Below, one piece after another: positions 11,222-21,100 of a stretch of 64,000 nt of DNA. The notes under the pieces were generated by a model. That model did not search any database and had not been told where the DNA came from. It worked only from the letters and a program-made list of their open reading frames with translations. Source of the stretch: Bursaphelenchus xylophilus (taxonomy: Eukaryota; Nematoda; Chromadorea; Rhabditida; Aphelenchoididae); contig CAJFCV020000004.1 of assembly GCA_904066235.2 (NCBI GenBank), positions 1,116,001 to 1,180,000 on the forward strand. The letters run 5' to 3'. Positions within the stretch are counted from its first letter, which is position 1. Each line of letters begins with the position of its first letter. The translations under genes were made by a program, and so were the position numbers.

Positions 11222-11712
11222 ATGAACAAACCGGCACTGTCCCTGCTGCTTCTGGTGCTCTACTTCCTCGCCGCTTACTCGTTACCGGTGGAGCTGCGGC
11301 AGGACGATGAGGACGAGGACTACTACAACGCAGAAATTCAGACTCCACAGAAGCCGGAGTGCTACAAGTAAGTGGGGTTGGCGATGAGGGGAAAAGTTGA
11401 CTCTCAAAGTTTTTACTATGACTTTCTAGTGTACAGTTGCATTTTGTACTAGCGGAAGGCCGAATTGTTGTCATATTTGGCGTTAGTTTGTATTCGCAAG
11501 ACTGTAAAATCGTACAGTGTCCTGCGTTTCTCATTAATTTGCCTCAAACAGAGGCATTGGGAGAAACTGTGGCCTAACTTTATTCATTTCCCTTCTTCAG
11601 GCATGACGACTGCTCCTTCTGCTGCTTCAACCCCATCACAAAGGTCAAACTGACCGTGAAGCGAGCACGATGCGACGACGGGCTGTGCCAGTGCTTGTGC
11701 GAAATCCTATGA
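11222..11712 (+). CDS. Small secreted cysteine-rich protein, 85 aa
   Basis: Two exons, 11222-11367 and 11601-11712, joined by a 233-base intron (donor GTAAGT, acceptor CTTCAG) that splits a Lys codon. Residues 1-20 form a clean signal peptide (MNKPALSLLLLVLYFLAAYS), followed by an acidic stretch (RQDDEDEDYY) and a C-terminal domain with eight cysteines: C-x5-C-x2-CC, a 15-residue gap, then C-x4-C-x-C-x-C close to the end. The closing C-x4-C-x-C resembles the module ends of the larger secreted protein at 35156. A CTCCAG acceptor touches the ATG, suggesting trans-splicing with almost no leader; AATAAA follows at 11839. The family is not recognised. The cysteine layout would suit a disulfide-knotted extracellular peptide, but that is inference and no activity is claimed. 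Confidence 0.75.
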
Positions 11713-11838
11713 TCTGCCGGTCGCCTTTCCTCTTGTGATATCAGTCCTTGGTCTTTAAAACGTTTTGTTTCTTTTTGTTGTAATAATACGTATGTAGTTT
11801 ATGTCCGCTGACGACGCGGTCTCATCCTTTATTGTTTG

Positions 11839-11844
11839 AATAAA
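11839..11844 (+). terminator. Poly(A) signal AATAAA of the 85-aa secreted protein gene
   Basis: AATAAA about 127 bases after the stop codon at 11712. Confidence 0.65.
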
Positions 11845-13397
11845 AATAGAAAAAATGTACAATGGTCAAGTGGGGTGCGTTTACAGGCATTCCTTTTGTA
11901 GTTTACTTTGACAAAAGGCCTGCACGTCCTCAGGCTTCGGCACGGAGCCGCTTGGGGAGGGGCATAAAACACAGCCGACGGCCCGGCGAACGATTAAGGC
12001 AAGGGGCGCGAAATTGGTTGCAGAACCGTCGTATAATCCGGATTAATTAATTCATCATGTATGAAGATTGTGTGCGAGGTCAGTGAATGATAGGTCGAAG
12101 ATTTTTAGGCACTTAAATTTCCCCTTAAGCGGCTATAAGCTTCTTTAAAAAGAAATTTGTCTTAAGGCTTTACGTGAGATTTGGCAATTTCGAAAGTGCA
12201 CTTTGTAGCGATTGGTGCTTTTATTTTTACCGTAGTGCAATGTTTCTCCACCGACAAGCCGTAGTTTTCGTCGAACGCAGCTCATCACGCTTGTTTTTCC
12301 CGCTTTGTTGGTTGGCACGTTACTGTAGCGTACGCACGTCACAAAGTAAAAAATGGTCTCCCTTTTGTATCTCTAAAGTTTCATCTTCTCCGGCACTTGG
12401 ACTACTCCATAACAGAGCAGAATTGATCCGGTCTCCGAGCACAAAGCCATGCGTTGGCGGAGAAAAGCGGCTGGAATGAGCTAGTGCCCGTAAACTGATT
12501 AAATTTCCGGCCTAACGAGGAGTACAAAACAACAAGCCACAGAGCGCCGAGAACAGCGGCCCAGGAGAAGTCGTACAATGGACGTTTTGTTTTTAAAGTC
12601 CTGCGGTGAACATAATTCTGAGGGTTTTTGGTTCGATAAAACTTTGCATACTAGTCCGTTCACATAGACTTTGCGTCATGCACTGTGAGAAAACGATGGT
12701 ACACCGTGTACTGTGGAATTTGTTGCTTGTTGCAGAGGGAAGGTCTGCTAGGCTAGGGGCTGGGGGTCCCCCAGTAAGAAATTATTTATTTTATGTATTA
12801 CCTTGGATTATCACCTTGGTCCTTCCTTGTAACTTGTTTCCCTTCACCCACAACCTGGGGCACTTTAACCCTTTGCTACGCCCCTGGGAATAATTACACA
12901 GCAATACTACAAAATACAAGCTAGTAATCTATAAACCCCTTCCAAACTGGGTCCAAGATATATGTGAAACCAGTCAGGGTTCATCGAACGTTCTTGGTTA
13001 AATTTTGTCACGTTCATGGCGTCATTTTATGTTATAATAAATAGTATTAGTAGAGGACAAATACGTGATTAAAACTATTTTTTGATAATTCCGATAGGGT
13101 CGGTGTAGTCACCACAACTCGTCATGTTTGTGCACAACCCAATCGTCTTCGGACATTGCAAATTCCCCGCCGTTTTGCAGTCGAGTTGCTGTTTTATCAT
13201 ACGTGCAGTTCTGGCTTTCAGGAAGCTGAATAATTGTTATACAAAAGAGATTTAAGACTGCATTTTTGTGTTTCCTTAAGATGAATAGAAAAATAGCGGA
13301 TTTCAAAACAAGATTTATCCGCAAAATTAAAGGCTTTGATTTACTGTTATAAAGATGGTATGAGGGATGAAAACATGGGACTTTCGGTGTTGTAGTC
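11845..13397. other. No gene seen; 3' flank region of both neighbours
   Basis: Weak F4 remnant at about 12650-12730. A stretch at 12755-12895 (TTACCTTGG-TCCC) resembles 50293-50440. No convincing exon on either strand. Confidence 0.45.
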
Positions 13398-16300
13398 CTA
13401 CTGTAGGTAGATTGCCCAATAGTATGCTAGAATTTGAGACTTAAATTCGGGATGATGGGCTTACCGTTGAAGCAGGCGAACGCCAGAGGGAATATCTGAA
13501 AATTGGCAAGGTTTTTTTCGATTTTGGTAACAGCTCTAAAAAAGAGGTCGTGCTTACTACTCGAGCTACGAAATCAATCCTCTCTGCCCAGCGGCTGTTC
13601 GCGGTTCGTTGATCATCGGCTTCGCATAGCGGCTCGTATACTTCACTGCTTCTGGGTAGTGCCGCATCTTGCTAGAACAAAAAATTGGTTACTATAGTCA
13701 ATTTTTTATACAACTGGTCCTTCCGAAAAGTTGCCGGACTGATTTTTGGCGGCTCTGCCGGAAAACTCAGAGGGCTAGCGACAGCCAAAAAAAGCCTGTT
13801 GCACAGTGTAAAAGCAAGAAATTGCACTGAATAAAGAAAAGTTTTGTTTTCAGCAAGTGCATGTCGCCGATTTCCATCCAGCGACTTTCCGGAAAGACTA
13901 GCATCAAGTAGTGGCTTCTGCAGAAATCGTGGGAGGCCTACCGGATCGTTCGTCGTCTTAGGAAGGCGACGGCAATTTCTGTTTCTTCCGGCGATGATGC
14001 TCACTGCAGCAAACTCAACCAGACTGCCAACAATGAACGCCAAACACGTTTCGAACCAAAAAGAAATCGCCTTCGCATACGTTGCGGCCGGAAATTTTAG
14101 AGTAATTGCGAAATTTTGTATCGTAATGATGATAAGGCTGGAAATATTGCCAATTGATCCCAAATTTCCAAGAAATCCTCACCATGCGACTGCAAGAGTC
14201 ACCCTTGCTGCTGCCGCGTTCGTAGCAAGCCAAAACCCAAGCCAAGAGACGATGACAGCTGTGGCCGAAGGGATGTAAAGCTATATAATATTAAGTTTTA
14301 TCAGTCTGTCGGGAAAATAGTGCCGGGTCAGCGCAGCTAAGTCTGTCGGAAAAATAACGGCGGATCGTCGCATCAAAATGTCTCGCCTCATCGCTATAGC
14401 GCGCCAAATCTCCAGCTTCGGCAGTCGTCGCAATGCGATGATGGGCGATTCCGAGGCGCGACGATCCGCCGTTATTTTCCCGACAGACTGATGTTTCGCC
14501 TCGTCGAAAAAGGGGTGCAGTCGCGCACCTACTTTTCAGCTGCGGTTAGCCGTCGCAAAACGATGATGGGCGATTCCGAAGCCACTACTTTCCCGGCACA
14601 CTGATAAAAAAACATGTGGGGGACCTGATCCAGTGGCAAAGAATGTGCCATTTTGCATCCGGGAAGCATCAAAAAATGTGGCAAAATGCTTTCCTCTCCA
14701 AGTGAAAAAACACCGTTTTGAAGGGCTCCCTCACAAAAAAAACGGGCGCGCTTTTGAAACCGGAGTTTTTTTCACTTGGAAATGGAGGTATTTTGCCACA
14801 TTTTTTTTACTTCCCGGATGCAAAATGATAGGTTTTTTCCCACTGGATCGGGTCCGCCACTATATGGTCAGAACTCAAAGACTTTTTGATGGCGATGACA
14901 CGCTTCATTGTTTTGAAGGTTCGCTTGACCTACCTGAGACAACAAGACAATCCATTCCCGTCTCAGGAGAATCTTGGCACGGAGGCACGAGTATTCGTCA
15001 GTATTAGTTTTTGCGCTGCAATCCTCAGCCACAACTTCTTCCAGATCAAAGTCGCGCAAGCTTTGTCGAAGGCCGGCCTTTTGTTGAAGTGCGTAATGTC
15101 CTTTCCATTCGTATTTTATGTCATCAGCGGTGTGGGCGTAGCTGGCCAGGTCAATGGGACAGGCGTGCCGATCAAATGGGTAGCTCTCCAACGACATTGG
15201 ACACGACAAAACTAGTGACAATCGTACGCTATAAAGAACCCTCCCGTCCGGATGAATTCGAATCAAAACGTTGGGTTTGTCGACGGAATGCCTTCGGGCT
15301 TCTTTTTCGTTCTGAAAATACGTGTCGGGCATCCAAATTTGGTCTGTGGCTGGCTCTGCGGTTGGTAGGAGCAGGAATTTCGGCACTTCGGAGCCATCAC
15401 TCGCCATATCTTTGTAGGCCAATCGGGGGTCCAGCCATTCCTCGCGGAGGGTTATTTGCCTGGAAATTGTGTCTGTAGAAGCTTAACAATGTAATGTAGA
15501 AAATTTATCTCCCGCTTTACAGAAAAAATTGGCTTGTACTGTGCAGAAAAAGTCAGGGTGCAAGCGACACCCCAAAAAAGCCTTTTTCACGGTGCAAAAA
15601 GCAAGAAATTGCACAGTGACAAGTAAAATTTTGTTTTCGCACAGTGCATGTCGCAAACATCACTTCTGCGACATGAAGTGTAATTTCAAAGGAGAAGATA
15701 TTCTTAGAAGAGACGGTCAGAGAAAAAATTAATTTTTTGTTTCTTTTTGCGTGGAAACAGCTTTAAAATAAAATTCCTTTTGGCGCTAATCCGTTCGTAA
15801 AGTCGCTGGAGTGATTTGCGTGACATGCACTGTGGGAAAGCAAAATTTTTCGTTGCACTGTGCAATTTCTTGCTTTTTGCACTGTGAAATAGGCTTTTAT
15901 GGGCTGTTGCACCCTGACTTTTCTCGCACAGTGCATGTTGCCAGAAGTGACGGCAGCGATTTTGCAAACGGACTATTGCGCTTTTTTAAAAGTGCGTAGA
16001 CTTTTTTCTGCTTTTTTTCGCACCGTGCAGTGCAAGTTATCCTTTTCGAAATTTCGAAGCATTTTGCACTATGCAATTTTATTTCGTGCGCCCGAAATTC
16101 GCTTTTCTAAGTTGGCAAAACCGTGTGTCGCTGCGATATTGCAATGCACGGTGCGAAACATCAAATGCACCCCGCAAAAAGGGGTTTTTTGTGCATGGTG
16201 CAGCCCATGACAAAAAATCTACGCATTTCTGAGAAATCGTAATATAGTGATGGACCTGATCCATTGGCAAAAAACGTACTATTTTGCATTCGGGAAGTAT

Positions 16301-16770
16301 CAAAAATGTGGCAAAATACCTCCATTTCCAAATGAAAGACTCCGATTTCATGTGAGGGAAACGAAGCTTTTTCACTTGGAGAGGGAAGCATTTTGCCACA
16401 TTTTTTTGATACTTCCAAGGTGCAAACTGATACGTTTTTTGCCACTGGATCAGGTCCCCTACTCAAATAGTGCTCCCGGGAAACTTACGTGCTGTATTCC
16501 GAGTTCACTTCATCGATCTTTGAGATAGTTCTCAAGAAAATATTGACTGTCACGACGACCGGACCGTCCCCTGAAATACTCCGTTTCCTTGTGTGCAATT
16601 TTTCGCTCACCCGGCAAAGAAGAATTGGTCCCCTTTGGCCGAACCCGAAAATCATAGTCGTTGAAAAGCCGTTGGATTATTTCTTGCTCCTCCAACTTTG
16701 TATTGGGCTGCTGGGCCGTAGCGAGAAGGAAAATAAGTAACAGAGTAACAGTGGAATGGAGAAAAGACAT
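13398..16770 (-). CDS. Glutamate-gated chloride channel paralogue (Cys-loop receptor, avr-14-like), 411 aa
   Basis: Pentameric Cys-loop receptor subunit of the plasma membrane. Exons on the minus strand: 16770-16611, 16570-16489, 15459-14934, 14280-14183, 14137-13942, 13671-13558, 13495-13465, 13426-13398; phases agree at every junction. Seen: signal peptide (residues 1-19), Cys-loop with 13 residues between the cysteines (CPMSLESYPFDRHAC), second cysteine pair DC...DEYSC, M1 with VSWLGFWL, M2 after AAR, M3 FWFETCLAFIVGSLVE, short loop, M4 IFPLAFACFN. Glutamate-contact elements known in GluCls (NIFLR, DLASY, TNT-EY) are kept. Odd: -2' Pro of the PAR motif is Ala, 9' Leu is Ile, 13' Thr is Ile, and the M3 glycine that ivermectin needs is Glu. 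The 13942 donor is a choice; 14005 would also keep frame. Introns hold MITEs. Family certain; function as a channel inferred. Confidence 0.85.
13713..13905. repeat. F4 variant foldback in intron 5 of the GluCl paralogue
   Basis: CTGGTCCTTCCGAAAAGTTG ... CAGCGACTTTCCGGAAAGAC; ends about 40 bases beyond the predicted exon 5 donor at 13942. Confidence 0.62.
14300..14606. mobile_element. F2b foldback cluster in intron 3 of the GluCl paralogue
   Basis: A lone left end at 14300-14334, a complete F2b at 14337-14493 and a right-end-bearing fragment to 14606. Confidence 0.66.
14613..14861. mobile_element. F1 palindromic MITE, in intron 3 of the GluCl paralogue
   Basis: F1 is a near-palindromic element of about 250 bp with ends CAGTGGGGGACCTGATCC and its complement, TA at both sides, and the inner motif TTTTGCATCCGGGAAGTATC. 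The ends resemble Tc1/mariner MITEs. This copy has slightly decayed ends. Confidence 0.75.
15528..15976. repeat. Two F4 foldbacks in intron 2 of the GluCl paralogue
   Basis: Copies at about 15528-15675 and 15788-15976 (AATCCGTTCGTAAAGTCGC ... GCAAACGGACTA). Confidence 0.6.
16245..16463. mobile_element. F1 MITE, in intron 2 of the GluCl paralogue
   Basis: TAGTGATGGACCTGATCC ... GGATCAGGTCCCCTA; ends at 16463, 26 bases from the exon 2 donor (exon ends 16489). Confidence 0.72.
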
Positions 16771-17152
16771 ATCGATTGAGAAGCTTGGAAAACAAAGAAA
16801 ATGACGTGAAGTTTAAAGCATCAAAAGAGCAAAAAAATTGATTGGTGTTTGCAAAAAAAATCGCAGCGATAGCCAAGGTGAGTGGCTCTAATATCGTGCG
16901 AAACGCTTAGCATAATCTGTTGACACTTTTTTCGGCCTGATAAGCGGATTATAAGGGTTTCTTTTTTTTGTTTGAGGTCACATGGCCGTGTGATATATTC
17001 TATAATATTCAACTTTTTCATAATGTTTATTGCAGTGCGACGATGATATTTTGGCCGTATTTTGTCTGTATGGCCTGCAAGTTTTATATGCTTACTATTC
17101 CTTCAAATTCAAAGATCAACTTTTGCAGACACCGCCAAGATGTCGCTGTAAT

Positions 17153-17735
17153 TCACAAGGGAAGTAACCTCATGTGAAGTACCCATATTTTCTTCAAACT
17201 TTGCACACATGTCGTACATGGGAGACATATCAACTCCTTGAAATTTGAACTCGCACTTTGCAGTTTCAGCCGAGATATTGAGCAATCTTTGCGGCCGAGA
17301 GAGCACGCGAAATGCGGAGAGCAGTCAAAGAGAGAACCCTTTTTTGGCGATATCTTTGTCAGTCTCGCGTGGAAAAAATTGATTTTTTGTGGAAACATTA
17401 CTCTCCATAGTAGAAAACTTTACAAAATTTTTTATGCCAAAATTCGGAAAAAAAGTGGCCAATTTTTTCCAACTTAAAAACATACCGTTTTGCATCCGGG
17501 AAGCATTAAAAATGTGGCAAAATCCATCCCTCTCCAAATGGGAAAGGGGCGGCCTTTAAAACGAAGTTTTTTCACTTGGAAAGGGAAGCATTTTGCCACA
17601 TTTTTGATGCTTCCCGGATGCAAAATGGTGCGTTTTTTGCCACTGGGTCAGGTCCGTCACTGTAGAAAGCGTAATTGCAAATTTTTGCCAATTTTTGATC
17701 AAAATCTTACCGTCACACTTGCAGTACTTTTCCAG
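17153..17735. repeat. F3 repeat interrupted by an F1 MITE
   Basis: ACAAGGGAAGTAACC at the left and CAGTACTTTTCCAGCG at the right, with the truncated F1 copy 17481-17662 inside. It lies between the two GluCl genes. Confidence 0.55.
17481..17662. mobile_element. F1 MITE, left-truncated, inserted in an F3 repeat
   Basis: Begins inside the family at CCGTTTTGCATCCGGG and ends GTCCGTCACTG-TA. F3 sequence lies on both sides. Confidence 0.7.
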
Positions 17736-18048
17736 CGTTCTTTTGAGCTTTCGATAAAAACTTTTCTAGTTTGTGCATGCCAAAAAATACCGTCAAAAAA
17801 CGCTCTCTCTCTCTTGTTCCCACCTGTCTTTAATTAACAAGGCAATGTCACCAAATTTAACAAAGCTTTTGTCATCAACTTGCTGTGTCAGTGAAGTCAG
17901 AAAGTCATAATCATTTATAGTAATCCTATTACATCATATTTCCTGAGTTATAACCCGATTTTCCGGGTAGCGCGCTAATTAGGTTGTGCGATGTTTGTAG
18001 TTTTTTCGTCGGGTCCAAACACTTTCATTTCGAGAGTCATGATACAAG

Positions 18049-18054
18049 TTTATT
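18049..18054 (-). terminator. Poly(A) signal AATAAA of avr-14 isoform B
   Basis: AATAAA on the minus strand about 75 bases after the isoform B stop codon. No comparable consensus hexamer was seen close behind the isoform A stop at 24637. Confidence 0.7.
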
Positions 18055-18126
18055 ATGGTAATAAAAGAGTAATACGATATGTCACGTTGGCAAGAGATTC
18101 AAAAAGAAAAACAAATTGAGTTTTCG

Positions 18127-21100
18127 TCACGGGTCGCTTTCCAGACGACTTGCGTAGAAGTACTTGAAGTAGTAGAATACTGTAAACAAAGGAATTAGAA
18201 ATGTATATCGCGTGAACTACATACAATGGGGGACCTGATCCAATGGCAAAAACGTTCCATTTTGCATCCAGGAAGTATCAAAAAGGTGGCAAAATACCTC
18301 CAAGTGAAAAATTCCGATTTCAAAAGCACGCCCGCTCTTTCTGTGAGGGAGCCCTTCAAAACGAAGTTTTTTCATTTGGAGAGGGAAGCATTTTGCCACA
18401 TTTTTGATACTTCCTGGATGCAAAATAATACGTTTTTTCCTCTGGATCAGTTCTGTCACTGTACAAAGGCCGTATAAACCACGGATGCTCTTCTCGTGTG
18501 GGTACGTACATATCTTATCAGCATGGTCTACCTATGCAGTCGTACACCAAGTATAAAAAGTTTTGGATCGCCGTTTGTATGAACACCGTCCAAATTCTGA
18601 TTTTCGAAAAGTATTTTTGAAATAGTTGTCAATTTGGACTCAAAAAATCTTGTTGGTTTCTGTAAAGCGCAAGCTCAGCGTCCCGTATGTCTCAAAGAAT
18701 TATGTTCTGGATTTTCATCGCAATACATATTTTTTATGCCTTGACCGGTGACCTGATATGTATCTGGTTGGGGACTTATAAAATCATCATGTGTTTCGAA
18801 AATGTGTCACGATGACACCTATTCACTATGTGCCAATGGTATAAAAAATTGCTGCATATGGCTAGGAGTACTCTCTAGTGTACCCATAAAAAAGTTCTGG
18901 CTCAAAACTTTTGCAAGGCGCAATTTTGATGACGAATTTTCTGGACTTTTTCTGATTTCTGGATTTTTTCTGCGGGCAGAAACTTTCCAATTCCACAGAT
19001 TTTTTGACGTGCTCTAGTGAGTACTAGAAGACATATACAGCCATTTTTTATACCACTCACACATTTTAAACCGGTGTCATCGTGACATATTTTCTGGACA
19101 CACCAAGATATACTATATGACTGCCGCTGGCAACAACTTACTCAAAAACGATATAAACAACGCGGGGAACATGTATCGGGACACAATGTCCACACGCTTC
19201 GACAGATCGTCGCCCAGCATCTTCCTCAACTTGGTCCTCAACGGCATCTGGCTGTTCAGGACGCTCAAGTCCAGCCGCATCGAGCGCCGATGTTGCCTTA
19301 ACGGATGAACATCGTTGTTGTTCAATCCGCTGAGATTCATGTTTATCGTGTCGTGCATCATGTTCATATGGGCGTTCGGCACAATCGACGGCGGACACAG
19401 GCAATCGGGGCCCATCAGGGACGGGAGTTGCGCCGCCATCTGCTGCAGCCCTCCCAACTTTTTGCCGCGCTCCCGGCGCGTAAACTCCTTCCTACCGTAG
19501 TAGTTGACCAACGCGTACTCGAGCAGGGCCGAGAAGATGAATCCTGGAAAGAAAAAAGGGTTTTGCGAAAAGCCACGTAAAAGGAATTATGGCACATCCT
19601 CGGGATGAGTAATTTGCGCTAAGCCAAATTCGCTTCGGCGGATTTGACGGCTGACTCATGAAACGAGTTTTTCCCCGCACGCAAGCCGCTTACACAACTT
19701 TGATGGCAAAAATAAACGAATGGATAAGCAACAGGATCAACCAAAGACCACTTCAGGTGGTTGTTGTTGGGTCTTGGAGGCTGTTAAAGTTCATGTATGT
19801 ACATGTCGCGCCAAATGCCCGCAACGTAGTGCAAAGAAAGCAAAACTTGTCTGAAAATGTTTTTTCGAAATCATGAAAAGTGCAGAGTTGCCGAAAATTC
19901 CGAGGACTTTCCGCGCCGAGTACAAGTGTTTCCGGAAAGTCGCCGGTCTGACAAGGAAGTACCTTTATTGGGGCTCCTACTTTTTGACGCGACATATCTC
20001 AAAAAATCAGAAAAAATGTGCTGATCAAGGATATATAAATCTTAGCTGCCCATTTTAGGTTTTTAGGGGTGAAAACTCAATCGGAAGTTGACTTAAAGTC
20101 CTGTATGAACCCCTTTTTCTCTTAATTTTTCACAGGTTTACAATTTTTATTTTGGCTTAAAATGGTGTTTATTGAGTTTCTAAGACGTAATAAGTCAGCC
20201 TTGGCCCAAAAATTTATTTTTTCGACCTTCAACTTCAAAAAAAGTTGATTCAGCCCAAAAGGAAAATCGAACCCGTGCGGCGTCCTCCCTCTTGATTCCC
20301 AGACTACGGCACTAACCACTCGGTCACACCGCACTCTTCCTAAGGAAGAGAACGACTGCGCTTTTTATCGTTTCGAATGCCTGCGCCTTTTGTAGGGAAA
20401 TTAAGCAAGTTTTTGGGCATTTTCACCCCTAAAAACCCAAAATGGGCAGCTAAATTTTATATATCCTTGATCAGCGCATTTTTTCTGATTTTTTGAGGTA
20501 TGTCCCGTCAAAAAGTAGGAGGCCCCATAAAAGCACTTTCCTTGTGAAATCGGCGACACGCACTGTGCGAAAATAAAACTTTTCTTTGCGATGTGAAATT
20601 TCTTCCTTTTTGCACCGCAAGGACTTTTTTCGGCTGTCGTTTCCACATTTTTCGCACAGTGCAAACGCCAAAAATCAGTCCGGCGGCTTCCCGAAAGGAC
20701 TAGTAGTAAAGGAATATACAGTGGCCGATCTGATCCAGTGGCAAAAAACGTACCATTTCGTGTCCGGGAAGTATCAAAAAATGTGGCAAACTACCTCCCT
20801 CTCCAAGTGAAAAAACTGCGATTTCATTTTTTTGGTTGGAGAGGGAGGTATTTTGCTGCATTTTGGATACTTCCCGGATGCAAAATGATACGTTTTTTCC
20901 GCTGGATCAGGTCCGTCACTGTACCACATACTCGGGCAATAAATTATATATCCTAAACGGAAGTGGGTAAACTGGTGCTATTATAGTTTGTTTGCAAAGT
21001 CGCTGAAGTTTTTGGCGCTTGCTATGCAGAAAAAATCAAGGTGCGGGCGACAGCCCAAAACAGCCTATTGCACGGTGCAAAAAGCGAGAAATTGCACTGT

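Noticed and set aside
14137..14183. One-codon deletion in the pore helix of the GluCl paralogue
   Set aside because: A first alignment suggested it, but translating the exon again (LIIITIQ) gives the same length as avr-14, so there are substitutions only.
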